Shown here: one piece after another, positions 24,219 to 36,733 of the stretch
Layout of the letters: every line of letters begins with the position of its first letter
Numbering within the stretch: the stretch's first letter is position 1
Assembly: GCF_029784135.1 (NCBI RefSeq)
Contig: NC_073746.1
Span: forward strand, 60,238,097-60,302,096
DNA length: 64,000 nucleotides
From: Toxorhynchites rutilus septentrionalis
Lineage: Eukaryota; Arthropoda; Insecta; Diptera; Culicidae
Direction of reading: 5' to 3'
Position numbers and translations under genes: made by a program
Notes under the pieces: generated by a model
What the model was told of the DNA's origin: nothing
The model's database searches: none
What the model saw: the letters and a program-made list of their open reading frames with translations, nothing else

Positions 24219-24990
24219 TACATGGGCTGAAAAGCCCCGGGATTTTCAAACAGATGGCGCCACTAAAAATGAACAAGATTCATTTCGAGAGGTTCATCTG
24301 TAACTAGTCTATGTATGGAGTTTCATGACATTTTGTTGATTTGTCCACAAACTACAGTTATTCAAGTGTCACTACCTAAGCATTCGCATAGAAAATGTAA
24401 AAAAAAGGGTATCGTATTTTCATCAAACATTGTTTTTTTGATTGGAAAAACTCCTGAACAATCAGTGCAGTGGTTGACGAAGTGTTATTTCACTTCTTCT
24501 TCCTCGAAAACATGAGTTTATCGGTGGTTTAGTAAATTTGAAATGGGCTGTACAAACACCGCAGATGCACCTCGCTCTGGGAGGGCAAATGAGGCTACGA
24601 ATCCAGAAATCGTAAATCAAGTGCATCGACTCGTTTCGAACGATCGTAGAGTGAAGTTACCCGTGATAGTTGATGCCGTAGGCATTCCAAAAGAACGAGT
24701 GGGATACATTTTGCACTACACTTTGGACATGGAAAAGTTGGAGCGTAATCGAGATGACTTCTTTCGAGACGTTTTGTGACAATGAATGAAACGTGGATCC
24801 ATTACCACACTCCTGAGTTCAATAGGCAGTCTGCAGAGTGGCACCGAGGTAGCTCCAAAAAACTTTTCAGCCCATGTAGTAACTTCGAAATGCGCGTGAT
24901 CACAGTGCATGTTGTAAACAAATTATTTGACAAGAAATCTCCTGCCCAGAACGAGAATCTAGTCTATCTAGTGTTGTCACATTTTCATCT
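24218..24990 (+). pseudogene. Decayed mariner element, 3' part missing
   Basis: The left end carries a mariner-like terminus (TACATGGGCTGAAAAGCCCCGGG). The frame 24525-24779 encodes the DNA-binding half of a mariner transposase, including WFSKFE, TADAPRSGR and NDRRVKLPVIVDAVGI.KERVGYILH. About 30 residues are then missing and the frame shifts. The next frame (24776-24880) has TMNETWIHYHTPE.NRQSAEW, where the family reads MDET, so the first catalytic aspartate is Asn here. The homology then fades and no right terminal repeat is seen. This copy cannot be active. Confidence 0.8.
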
Positions 24991-26586
24991 GTACGGGTAG
25001 GGGTCAACTTTTTTTTATCTGTACAGTTTTTTTTCTTAGCAAAAATACTTATTCACTTCCTAAAAATCTTACATTTACTTACTAACTTCATATTTATATT
25101 TACTTACTACAAATACTACATTTACTGTAAATGTACATTAACATTTGCTAGCCTTGAAACACTTATGCATTTGATGATGCTTTTACATAATCTTCCCAAA
25201 TTTAGATTGTATACTATCATTCAATAAAATTTTAGATCTGTCGCCACGATGTACAACCAGTCCTTTGATCTCAAAATTGCGTAATACGATATTTCAGCTC
25301 TCCATGTAGCATCGAGATTTCAGGTTTCTCAGTCTGGAACAAACAATTCATTCGGTTGAACTCGGGAAAAAAGAACCTTCAAAAAAGCAACAGAATTTTT
25401 GAAGGCAATCAGAATCTGATTTTTGTCATAGTTATACTGGAATGTTTTTCATCTGTACTATTTGTTACAAAAATCTCTTTAGCAATCTGTACCATTCAAA
25501 ATTTTTGTGCATTAAAAATCTGTTGAAAAAATATTAAATATTTGTTTCATAATTTTTATTACACACCCTTACTAAACTTTGACTGCATCAGTTATCGAAA
25601 GTTTTAAGCAGCCCACAGTATAGGGCTTGATCAAAATTGATCAAATGTTTAGAATTCAAGATTGTGATCATCGTTGCTTTGTCGATTTAGATGTTTAGCT
25701 GTTTTAGTTATTGTTATCAGATTGTTGTCAAATTAAAACTATTCGACAGTTGCCGAGTAGTGAGGTATAGTGAGAATATTAAAATGTGAGCGATCTGTCA
25801 TTTCTTTTCAGGCAACCGATCTTTGTCTAGCAGAGATGTGTTTACGGAGTAATTTCAAATTTAGGCAACATATTCATTTCCGTTCATAGAAACCTGAAAA
25901 CGATTCCAAAACATCTTTGATGCTTGTTAGATTGGTTTTTTTTTGGATTTAGAATTACTGCAGCCTTGAGCGACCAATCATCGAAATCAAATCTCTGCCT
26001 TATCTGCTTTACCAACTCCACGTGCTATTAATTTATCACTCTAAAAACTCTCTACCTCGTGTTTGAACTTCTAGCGTCATGAAATTTCCGTACCGAGTCT
26101 TGATCATTTGAATGATGTTTTGATTCATGACTGCAGTGCCGTTAGGTGGCAACAATAGCATAGGTCAATTTGTTTTCAGTACTGCACGGTACTCATCAAT
26201 AATGGCCATATTGCTGGACAATTTTTGTCACTATTTTTTTGGATACGAATACCACACTTTGTAAATTTTTAATTATAACCACAATCTAATGTTGACTAAC
26301 CTGAATATTCCGACAATCGTTTCTTCAAGAATCAACAACATCTTCATCCTCCTTCGAATGACGAGGTTCCTTTAGGCTCTTGCGTGTGACCGTAATTGAA
26401 CGACAATATGTACATCAAGAAAGCTTCAATTATTGTTGTAATTTGCCGAGAGTTCTTTGCCATTATCCTATCTTCATTGGAATACTATTCATAGCATCAT
26501 TTATAATATAGATTGTGGAAGCAATCAACTGCACCATACATTACCGTGCCAAAATTTCAATAACCGGTTATTCGGAAATGAAAATT
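24991..26586. other. AT-rich sequence with TCTGTAC-rich repeat remnants
   Basis: ATTTTCATCTGTAC-type phrases recur near 24978, 25013, 25448 and 25485 beside poly-T stretches, hinting at a degenerate repeat. No gene was recognised. Confidence 0.4.
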
Positions 26587-26590
26587 TCAT

Positions 26591-26609
26591 TACCGGTAAA
26601 ACCGGTGAA
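26591..26609 (+). repeat. 19-bp direct repeat, left copy
   Basis: TACCGGTAAAACCGGTGAA is identical at 29358-29376, in the same orientation. Both copies lie in longer ACCGGT-rich stretches of similar but not identical sequence. Confidence 0.8.
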
Positions 26610-26870
26610 TTACCGGTAAAACAATACTTTGAAACAAAACCATTTTTTTGAAGAAACGGCTTTTATTGACAATGATTAGTTTACAAGAAAACATTTTGCA
26701 GGATTTGGCAACTTAGTTTGTTGTTGTTCAAATTAGACACAAATAATGTTAATTTTGTCATCTTCTAATCTAAATCGGAACGCATTAGGGGAAATCAGGG
26801 TAAAACCGCCACTCTAAGGATTTCCACATATTTCCAAGACTTCCCATGTTCCTCCGACTTCAAATCGTTA

Positions 26871-28100
26871 TAAAGGGTGTGTCGCATCAAATTGCATCAC
26901 GGAAAAAACGCTGTAGAAATTCGCCCAGTAGACCGATCCTTTTGAAAATTTTAGACAGTAAAATAAAAACTATTAAACAACTTTTGGCATTTTCTTTTTA
27001 TTCATACTTCTAGCCCAAGCCCGTATGCTCGCACCTTCCTCTTTACCCCGTCCATAAGGTTCTGTACAACGTCAGGTTGTAGTTTTTTTAACAGAAATCC
27101 ATTTTCTCTTGAAGTCCGCCTCCGATTTGACAACTTTTGGGTTCTTCCGGAGGGCCTGCTTCATAATCGCCCAATATTTCTCTATTGGGCGAAGCTCCGG
27201 CGCGTTGGGCGGGTTCATTTCCTTTGGCACGAAGAAGACCCCGTTGGCTTCGTACCACTCCAACACGTCCTTCGAATAGTGGCACGAAGCGAGATCCGGC
27301 CAGAAGATGGTCGGGCCCTCGTGCTGCTTCAATAGTGGTTCAATGCTTTCCGCAAGAGCAGATCGCTTGCCACACCATGTACTTTTTGGCAAACTTGGAT
27401 AGTTTCTGTATGAGAATCTCCTCCGGAACGCTGAATTTGTCCTCTGCGGAGAAGAACAACAGGCCCGGCAGCTGAGGAAAGTCCGCTTTGACGTAGGTTT
27501 CGTCGTCCATTACCAGGCAATGCGGCTTCGTCAGCATTTCGGTGTACAGCTTCCGGGCTCGCGTCTTCCCCACCATGTTTTGCCTTTCGTCGCGGTTAGG
27601 AGCCTTCTGAACCTTGTATGTACGCAGGCCCTCCCGCTGCTTGGTCCGCTGGACGAATGAACTTGACAAATTCAGCTTATTGGCGACATCCCGGACCGAA
27701 CTTCTCGGATCACGTCTAAACTGCTTAACTACGCGCTTGTGATCTTTTTCACTGACGGAGCATCCATTTTTGCCGTTCTTCACCTTTCGGTCGATGGTTA
27801 GGTTCTCGAAGTATCGTTTTAGTACTCTGCTGACCGTGGATTGGACGATTCCCAGCATCTTATCGATGTCCCGATGTGACAACTCCGGATTCTCGAAATG
27901 AGTGCACAGGATTAATTCACGACGCTCTTTTTCGTTCGACGACATTTTTCCAAATTTACGAAAAATTGACAGTGAAGCATGGCCAACGTGATCTATACAC
28001 TCTTATCTGACTTTAAAGCGAAAGCTGAAGATATAATTCCTAAAAATTAAATTTCTACAGCGTTTTTTCCGTGATGCAATTTGATGTGACACACCCTTTA
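26871..28100 (-). mobile_element. D37E mariner element with TIRs and TA target site
   Basis: Termini of at least 40 bp are near-perfect inverted repeats. The left end reads AAGGGTGTGTCGCATCAAAT and the right end has the same sequence inverted with one visible change (GTCACATC). TA dinucleotides flank both ends (26871-26872 and 28099-28100). The transposase gene lies inside on the minus strand. Together these show a non-LTR-independent, cut-and-paste element of the IS630-Tc1-mariner superfamily. Confidence 0.9.
27072..27945 (-). pseudogene. D37E mariner transposase, broken by an internal deletion
   Basis: Translation starts at the ATG at 27945 (MSSNEKERRELIL). Residues 1-110 form the two helix-turn-helix DNA-binding units. 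D148 of VMDDETY is the first catalytic residue. The frame runs into a stop at 27340 just after MVWQAICSCGK. The same protein resumes in another frame (27072-27390) as PLLKQHEGPTIFWPD, then the final Glu of RPIEKYW. There are exactly 37 residues between the second Asp and that Glu, the spacing of the mosquito D37E family. The break removes roughly 20-25 codons between the two pieces and shifts the frame. All three catalytic residues survive, so damage is limited to this one lesion. It would not give active transposase. Confidence 0.9.
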
Positions 28101-28839
28101 GAACCTCTCTTCAACTATTCATGACATTACTACATTCTACAACTACATTCTACATTGATTATTTTTTGAGCAGAACTCGAATTTTGATAGAATACAAAAA
28201 CTGATGTTTTCAGCTGAAATAAATGAGAGTGCGGGTGAAATCGACACCCTGTCGGGTTAAAACCTTTAGAGAGCGAATGTAAACTTGTTACAATAAGCAG
28301 GTGATGAACAAATTCCTACTCCTGGTCCGGAGTAAACACGAGAGTTTTGATTCCAGCTTGGGTGAGCAACCACGGGGGTTGTGCCGATGAGTGTTGAAGC
28401 TCTTACAGGCTTTTCTGTTGACAAGCCCTGTTCAACGTTGGTTTTGGCTGTTTTATCAATCCAGTTCTGTCGTTTTGTCTTCCAAATATAAACACAATAC
28501 ATCTACAAAAAGCAAGAACGCATTTTTCCTGTCAGTGGAACACAAACCAGGTGTCGGCTTTACCCTGACTAAAGGTGTCGGTGTTACCCCGAATGGGCTC
28601 GAAACTTAAAAACAACGTTTTCCATCATCGATAATCAACAAAACCACCTACCGTCTACTTCTGTTTGCTGACCGGTCCTGTTGTATGGTTTGTTTTGACA
28701 GTATAGCGACTTCCGCAGCGGTAAGGTGAATCGTAACGTAAAGAATGACAATTGTGAACAGGGGACATCGAAAAATTTGCAAAAAATGTCTTCTAATTGG
28801 AAAAATCAGGAGGTGTCGGGTTTACCCTGATTTCCCTTT

Positions 28840-29357
28840 ACCGAAATTTCCAGAAGAGGAAAACGGACGTTCAGAGTCCAATGATGTTGGGCGTACAGTT
28901 GGAAGAGCATCGAATACCATTGCCATGTATTTGCCTCTGTACGAAAACATGTCTGAGGATTTTCATCAATCCGTTTATAGACGTTGAGCTTGGGCTGGAC
29001 GTTGATACCTTTGATTGCTGCAATCGTCAAGTTTATCCTTGATGCTCAACAGATTGTGCATCTTCCAGTGGTTTTTTCTCTCTCCTGTTATCCAATTACT
29101 GAACCAATACCATAATCGTCAAATCGAGGGCATCGAGTATCGAGATCGAGCAGCTATTTTTGAACAGAAGGTCGGAGGTCGTAGAATCGGCGCTACACTT
29201 CCAGTTGGATTTTTCGATCTTATTTAGATTCTAGAGTAATATTTCAAAGCGGCTTAAGGGCGAATATTATCTATGGTGTAAAAATAAAAATTACCGAAAT
29301 TACCGGTTATCGATCGTTAAATTATCGGTAATTCGGTAATGGAAAATGACCCGGTAT
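28840..29357. other. Unassigned sequence between repeats
   Basis: No gene. Overlapping frames of 70-80 codons on both strands are not convincing. Confidence 0.4.
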
Positions 29358-29376
29358 TACCGGTAAAACCGGTGAA
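29358..29376 (+). repeat. 19-bp direct repeat, right copy
   Basis: Identical to 26591-26609. It is followed by CAATCCCTA, which could be an hAT-like terminus (inverted: TAGGGATTG), but the other end is not seen. Confidence 0.7.
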
Positions 29377-30640
29377 CAATCCCTAGTTGCATTTTAAATC
29401 AAATTGTCTTCCTTTTGACTACGATTCGAGTGTCGTCAACCAATCGTTGCTTCGATGTTTTTGAGCACGAGAATCAAGTTTCACAAGCCTATTCTGAGTG
29501 TGGGGTAGTTAGCGGACACAAAAGATGTTCCGGATGCTGGGAGGGTTTGTACTTTGCATCGCTGGCCAAAGAGTAAGAATCTGTTTACAAACAACCGAGA
29601 AATAGTCATTTGGGTGTAACCAAGAACGTTTTCCAGTACCATTGAATCCGTTGAATCGTGTCAATGCGTTGAATTTTTGTGCAGCAATTCGATTCCAGTA
29701 AATTTGTTGAATTACGTGTGTTGAATGTAAAATAAATTTTGTAGTACAGTGTTGTTGAAATATAGAAACAACCATGAAAAACTAAAGTCTTTTTCGAGAT
29801 GACAACTGATTTTAATTTGAAAAGTGAAAACTAAACGGCTCGTGACAAAAATTGTCATTGGTATAGTATTATATTTCATCAAAATATAGCTAGAGTTTGG
29901 GTATTTCGCTTAAATTCTCATGATGAACTAAAATGTAACAAATTGAAATCTAATACTGAATTCAATGCTTGCTATAGTGATCAGTATCACCAAGTAGTAT
30001 GGTTGGGTCAATCGCTCAGGAAAAAATATAAATAAAAAGTGTAATATTTGTGAAACGGAAAAGTGATTCCAATAAATTTCTAAATAATCAGAATAAAAGA
30101 AGGAAGGAATTCAATTGGGAAAAATTACATACAACGTAGGATCAAAGACACGTTCCAGTGCAAAAGGCACACCCTTGGAACGTTTGGAGATTGTACTCAA
30201 CCCACGAACCTGATTCCCCCAGCAGCTAGTGTGAGAATATCATGATTATAGACATTTATGATCTGTACAACATTTTGTTCTATGTATTGCGTTAAAATCT
30301 TGACTCTTGAATCTTACTTTTATACCTCTCAAATTTGAATGAACATGACTTCCACTGTAACTTAAGAAACAAGGAAAACTATGGATATGAATGAAATTTT
30401 TTTTCGAATCATATACTAGCATTTAAAAAAAACTCGAAGTTCGAGTGATGCAATTCCGAGGAGAACGACAAAGTCAAGAGTTAAATATGGCTGTAAAACA
30501 TTACAATACTTACGATTCACGTTCAGTTGATTGGTCTCGAATCCATCAAAATGTTTGTTCTAATGTTCGATAGACTTCAATGCTGGAAGCAACGAACCCA
30601 CTGTATTCAATTGGAGCAGTTACTTCCAATTCCACACATC
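29377..30640. other. Unassigned sequence
   Basis: No gene or repeat could be supported. Confidence 0.45.
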
Positions 30641-30885
30641 ACTTGTTCATAACGAAAAATTGTTGAATCGCCCTGTACCAGGGATGCCACTGCCAGAACA
30701 CGGGGATTTCAAATTATACCCGTGAATTCTTCCAGTGCCATTACGTGTACCAGGGGAACTACGATGATTTGTTTTCTTTTTCAACACTTCTTTGTTTGGA
30801 AAGCCGCTTAGATCTTCCGCTGACCTTACCACACTCGATGGACTCTTCGGCCAGACTGATCGATTGATCAAATTTCACATCAAAA

Positions 30886-31210
30886 CATACCTCTCACCTT
30901 TCCGGGCACCGACCGCACACACCGACTTAATGAAGTTGTTGAACATGATCTAGGAACAAAAGTTTACCGAAGACATAATCTAAACCAGTGTATCTCTTCA
31001 TCAACAGCTCACGCAACCCGTGCGGTGATTGTTGGCTCGCTGGCTGGGGGTCTTTGTCGGCACCACGCAGGTGAGTCACGTACTTGAACTTCCCACCAAC
31101 CAAACTGTCCGGCGAGAGAATGCCGATTAAACAAAACATTCATCAAACGCGCAAAGCCACTTTACACACTTATAACTGCACACACTTTCAAGCGATCACT
31201 GAACGCGTTT
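30886..31210 (-). CDS. Candidate 5' exon of an unknown minus-strand gene
   Basis: An ATG at about 30945 opens MFNNFIKSVCAVGARK and runs into a donor-like CGGAAAG|GTGAGAGG near 30896. An in-frame stop lies just upstream of the ATG, so this would be the real start. Upstream is GC-balanced, repeat-free sequence with an arthropod-type initiator TCAGT (in GCGTTCAGTGATCGC, about 31200) and a typical insect leader composition (AAGTGTGTGCAGTTATAAGTG). Upstream short ORFs are present. I cannot name the protein, and the next exon would lie downstream, possibly outside the window. A competing donor on the plus strand (CACGCAG|GTGAGTCAC, 31069) leaves the strand uncertain. Confidence 0.3.
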
Positions 31211-34020
31211 TTTTAAGTTAAGCCCGAGTTGAGCCGCCGTTTGAAGAAGTAGGAAATCCACGGAAGCTCTCGCGTGCCGTGCGCTGTAATCGACTTCAAC
31301 GCCACGACTGAAGTGAGGATATCTAGCCGCGCAAGCTAATAGACTCGACTGCGAGATCTTTCCGATCTTCTTCGGTGGTTTCTCTTTTCTTTCTCTCAGC
31401 TCTCTCCTCTCTTTCTCTTTCGCCTCTCACTCACTCTTTCTCCCGTTGTTCACTTGTTGTTCTCAACTTCTTTTCCTTTGCTTCATCCCCTGCTTGCTTT
31501 CCCCTTCACCGCTTTTTATCCACCACTGTTCGTTTCCTTTTTCCTGTATATCTAACTCCGGTTCTTATAATTAATCAATCTCGATCAAGCTTTTGGGTAG
31601 TTTTCTTTCTGTTGTTCTTGTTCTGCGCCACCACCTGGTCTTGTTTCACCAGCCGCGGTCTTCCTGTTCCTCTGCTGCTTGTAAGCGTGTACGGAGCAGC
31701 AGCAGCTACACACGCACTTAACGGCGCATGATGCGCCGTATTCTGGGCAGCGATCAGCGCGGAAAGAAGAGGTACGGTGAAGGCATAAATCTTGACTTTT
31801 GAGCTTTTCGTCTCTCGAACGAACGAACGAACGACCGTACGGGGCTTTCGAACCCCTGGCTAATCCGCAGGCCGGCCGACCGGAACCATTAAGGGCAGGA
31901 TCACGTCCGCGCACTAATTATTTAATTCAGTTCAGCGCGGCGGAGCCTTCCGGGTCTTCTTCTTGGACCCGGTGGGTTCTGAATCTGTGCGAGTGTGAGA
32001 AAGAGAGCGTGTGGTTGGCTCCTCTGTGGCGGTGCGTATAATGAGGTACTGGGTGTTCTGTGTGCGGAAGTTGGTGGAATGACTTCGCAGAGTCGAATCG
32101 GGGGTTTGCTTGGGTTGGATTTTGATGATTTTCATTCAATGTGGTTTTGGGGGTTTCGCCGGTTCGCTGATCTTGTTACTCTTTTATCTGATCAATCAGA
32201 CAGCGGGTGAAGCACAATCGGAAGACGGATACTTTGGCGAATTCACACAATATGAATGGAATTCTTTTGAGCAAATTTTGGAATTTTTCCACTGCAGGTT
32301 TTAATTTTGACTCTACATAATTCATAAAAAACAACGGTGTCTCGCAGAGAAAACTTTCCTAGAGAGGTGAAACCTCTCTAAGTCAAACAGATAGAGAAAT
32401 AAAAATTTTCCGGTTAGCGATGCTTGGTACGTCAGATTAACCTTTTGCTGTTTGATCTTCAGTGCAGTTTGACCTCACAGGTGATACTTTCACAGATCCA
32501 CTATAGGGTCAAAGGGTTCAAAATACTGTGTGGATCATACGAACCATGTGTTTTAATGCTCGTTGTTCAGGAATGCAGTCAAACTTTGACACTCGTAGCA
32601 CTTATTGAATGAACATGCAACTCACAACTATCAACCGGTGCAACATTTTTCGTACTGAATCTTCTCCTACATTCCTCTGGAAATGAAGATTCCTGTGTTC
32701 ACCCCTAACATCCGATGAATCTTCCAAAGTGACTTCACAGTCGCCACAAGCAACGAACCTTGACACTCGAACCATCGCGAACACACATCCTGTGCGCCCC
32801 CGGCTCCCGGTTTACTGCGCCAAGGCGTAAGACACGAAACTCTTCCCGATCAACTGGTTCTGCATCTCTTCATAAAGCAAATATATACATAATTAATTGA
32901 TACCCATTAAGTTAACAATACGTGGACGCATGCTCACCGCCCGGTAACTGTCGAAAATTTGCATAAACTTTACGCCCACCAGACGCGACCGGTGGATGGC
33001 CTCCACAGGCCTCTCTCCCGCTATTGATCCGTTAGCCTCACATTCGAAACTCCGCTCACGCTCTCGAGCAGCAGCAACAGCAGAACCGTGACGCGAATTC
33101 CCAACCATGCGTTACACTCTCACTCGCGGAACCGATAATGACATTCCATATCTGTCCTATTAATATCCCGGTACCGCTACCTGTGGCAAACGTCAGCACG
33201 AACACCACCCCCTCGGGGATCAGAGAACCGCAGAAAAAAAACAAGAGAGCCTTGGATCGTCAATCGGCAATCACATGCGGCGGAGAGTGATCGATTAGTG
33301 CGATAAATAGTCATTACTTCATTCGCGATGACTCCCGAACTCAACCGGACGCAGCAGCACACTAACGCGGGCACGATTTGATCGTGAATGAGAGCAACAA
33401 AAAAACGTAACTACACTCGATCCAGCGATGGTTAATGACGACATTGGTACTCCGGAAAAAAAAACAACAACGTCAATTACCGTTCCGCTACTATGGCTTC
33501 AATGGTATCACCATTGAGATCACTTCGAACAAGGAAATACACGAGCTGAACACAACCGCTTGGTTTGCGAGCACGATCTCAACTGATCTAACCTGTGCAG
33601 CCGAGCTCAGGTGCTAGACTCTCGGCCAGGTGACGGAGCGCATGTGTGCGTGCGCCAGCCCGTGTGTACGTGTACCAGAGTACAAGTCACACACAGCAGA
33701 AGCATAATGGGAGAAAGGCGAGAAGGCAAAAAAATGAGGAAATTCGGCCCCCTAATCGAAGCGGCGGTACCGACGAAAGTGTGGTCACTTGCAGTCATCA
33801 TCGTCCAATAGGCCAAACTGGTGGCGGCCGTTACGTCGGAAGAAAAAGCAAAACAGAGTACAGATACTTGATGTGTTCCGAGAAAACAACAACCCCTTGA
33901 GTGTGCATTCTTGAGGAATGCTGTGCGTGAGAACTCGAGCCCCAAAAGATGGACGGATTTGTTCACAAGTCGCTGTATTCTGCGTGTTTGATTTTTTTAA
34001 AGTGATGCACAAACCTGTCA
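31211..34020. promoter_or_regulatory. GC-rich repeat-poor block, possible promoter region
   Basis: This is the longest GC-balanced stretch in the window. It has a CT-rich tract (about 31375-31560), GAACGAACGAACGA (about 31818), GCAGCAGCAGC-type triplets, and CGG-rich patches. Minus-strand frames at 31927-32139 and 32893-33108 are open, and a donor-like GGGCG|GTGAGC lies near 32938, which could mark alternative first exons. No conserved domain is visible. The composition fits promoter and 5' UTR sequence of a developmental gene, but that is an inference. Confidence 0.3.
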
Positions 34021-36204
34021 GGAAAATATTAAACCATAGAACGTGTTTTGCTCATCCTTTAGATCATTTGGATCAAAGTAATTTTTATTAAAACGTATTT
34101 TACATTTTCAACGCACATTTGACGTATGGCATACGTACTTTGCGTACACGATTTGATAGAGATCAACTAATCAATTTGGAATACGAGAATATTTACCACA
34201 TGTGTGCAAACTGAAATCGATTCCAGTGAAAATGAATAACAAAAAATGCGGACGAAAGGATTTTCGTGCTTAATACTGAACAATAAGTGTCGAAGGAAAA
34301 CGGTTTTTTTCTTGAACTAGTCCAGGCGTGATCACAGTCTAGTGCAAACGAGTTTGCTTTCAATCGTTATCTATCCCAACAAAGTGTTTATGAGAATCGT
34401 ACATAAAGAACTAAGATATAAAAGCAACTAACAAATCATCATTATTTCAAACCATGCATTGAATATTGTTTTTGTGTGATTTTATTCTATAACTATGCTG
34501 ATGGTGGCATCTCGTTTTGTTCTGGTCTTTAATCATATTAGTTATTGAATTAAATTTTAACAAATACCTGTGGAGTTTTGCATGCCTTGGCAGACATAGA
34601 GAAGCTTAGGATTAAATATAGGCAAAAGTGAACTGTTTTTCGAATAAAATACACTGTACGAAAAGTTAGAGGAAAAAGTGTGGTCCTGAATTTCTCTACT
34701 GATTCTTGAAAGGCTGAAACTTTTAACGATGTATATTTCATCTGCAAAAGGGCTCATAGAACAAGAAGTTACAGCCATTCAAAACTTACAAAAATCTCGA
34801 TGTTGGTTCTTCTCCTCTAATTTTTTGTTGAGTGTAATATCATTCCGTGGATTCCATAGTGAAAATTAGAGTGAAGCTCAACCGAAATACTTGTGATTTT
34901 TTTTGTCAACAGACGATTGTGGCGAGATTTTTCTGTGTTGTGAATGAGCTCATTGCAAATTCTGATAGACAAATTTATACCCTAGTTTGAACGAAGGGCC
35001 TCGGTTGAAATTAAGCTCGCGTTGGATCAGCTGTCTGGGCTCGAAAATACCAGTAAACTGATGTTTTAGGAATCCCGAAAGTTTCACAGATTTGTTAGCA
35101 AAAAATACACTTGAGCGAAAAAATGTCATACATAATGCCCAGAATATACAGTGAAACAATCAGAGCAACGCGATCGTTATAATTTATGGATTCCCGGAAA
35201 AAAAAACCGAAATAAAATAAGGGCGACGAAAATACCCGTCTACTAGAAATATTCTCAGGCGGAAAAAAACTCATGGGCATACAATAATGCTTTTTGAATC
35301 CAGACGGCTTCTTAATCCGGACACTTTTTCGCTATATTCAATTTTATACCAAAAACATACAAATTTTTTGCACGTTCAATTAATCTGACTGATAGTTGTA
35401 TCAATTGTATCAATTTAGTGTAGTGGCAAGCATTGTGCCTTGCTGTTGAAAAAAAATGGCAAACATCAAAACAAATGTTTGTGTTTCATAAACCGGAATA
35501 AAAAGCACATTCAGAAAATGATTTCAAATCCGGACCGTGGATCAAAGTAAACGATGAAATTTCTTATTGAAGGAGTTGCATAAGAGTATCCGGGATCTAA
35601 AACGGAATTGTCCGGAATTCAAATCATGAATCAAAAAGTGTCCGAATTTAAAATCACGGTACAATGAAGAAATTTACAAATTTTTAACCAATATAACATG
35701 ATTTTGTGAAATTCTGTGATTCATAACTCACATGAATGCTTTCTTATTCTATAGGAACGGTGATTTTTCATGTTATGATGTGTCAATATTTTTCGGTTTT
35801 GAAGCTATTATCGTAAGCGCTTAATTTTTAAAGAAAATGTTTTTTTTTTCTAAAAAAACCGAGCCTCATACAAACGAGTTTTCAGTGCATTGGTATCTCA
35901 ACAAAGTGCTAATAAGAATCGTGTATCTTGCCTGGAATAAAACTTAGTTTCAAATGATGGATAGATGATATCTGTTCAATGCTTTAAGGCAGTATTCTAG
36001 TCTAGAGATTTGAAAAAAAACATTTTTTTTCCTTCACATTTCTGTGATTTAGGCATTCAAGAATATACCCTAGAGAGGACTTATCGGAAATCCTATTATT
36101 TACCGAGTTAGAGCCATTTTAGTGATGCGGTATTAAACCTGGTACGACCATAATAATAAATTTCTAACGCGTTTTTTCCGAAACTAGTTTTTTCAACCTG
36201 GCGT
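34021..36204. other. AT-rich sequence without features
   Basis: No gene. ATCCGGA-type phrases recur between 35310 and 35660 (for example CCGGACACTTT, CCGGACCGTGG, GTCCGGAATTC), which may be a degenerate local repeat. Confidence 0.45.
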
Positions 36205-36670
36205 ACATAGGGGGTCTTCGTAGCCACTTGGTTATGCGTTCGCTTACTAAGCGATCGATCGTGAGTTCAAACTCAGGGCCCTCAATTGACAATCTTTGTG
36301 TTGTTATAGAATAATAACGTCGACGCAACCATCATCAGCTATGGAGATCGATCCACGGTGGAACAAAGATCGATTCATCCATACAACCGCTCTGCTATGC
36401 AAGAAACATCGGGCTGCTGTTCTATAAATAACCCAACAATGATCAATATCAATTGCCTCCGCTGTCCGGTCTGCTGAACAATGGAAGAACAGATTTTTTT
36501 AATTTACCATAATATAATGGAACAGAAAAAACATAACGCCTAAATGGCTACTACTAATACTGTGTAATTTACAATTTATAGAAACATAAACATATATACA
36601 AGTACACGATAAAAACCCGGCTCTGTTACAGATAAAATACTAATGAGCCTGATAAATAAATAAATGGGAT
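36205..36670 (+). mobile_element. tRNA-related SINE-like unit with A-rich tail
   Basis: TAGCCACTTGGTTATGCG resembles an A box, and GTGAGTTCAAACTC (36261-36274) a B box, at tRNA-like spacing. A tRNA-unrelated body includes AACGTCGACGCAACCATCATC, then CTGAACAATGGAAGAACAG, and ends near AATAAATAAATGGG. Parts of the body recur at 51.23-51.28 kb and 21.56-21.65 kb. The tRNA part cannot fold into a complete cloverleaf with a closed acceptor stem as far as I can judge. Confidence 0.55.
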
Positions 36671-36733
36671 ACAAAAAAAAACCTGGCGTACACGATATCT
36701 CAAGTTCTACTGAACCGATTCATGTCGAATAAA

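Larger units (their letters stand above)
26787..28839. mobile_element. Inverted-repeat unit interrupted by a mariner
   Basis: AGGGGAAATCAGGGTAAAAC (26787-26806) is mirrored by GTTTACCCTGATTTCCCT near 28820-28837 with about one mismatch. These arms flank the mariner at 26871-28100. Related GGGTAAAA and GGTGTCG..TTTACCC phrases occur inside (28225, 28555, 28575), so the host unit itself is repetitive. Without the mariner it would be about 0.8 kb. No target duplication was determined. Confidence 0.5.

Noticed and set aside
31375..31731. 118-codon frame with a Ser/Leu-rich N-terminus
   Set aside because: It follows a CT-rich low-complexity tract that gives Ser, Leu and Phe codons in any frame; no signal peptide case can be made.
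33607..33966. 119-codon minus-strand frame
   Set aside because: No domain, overlapping open frames on the opposite strand, and no splice context.
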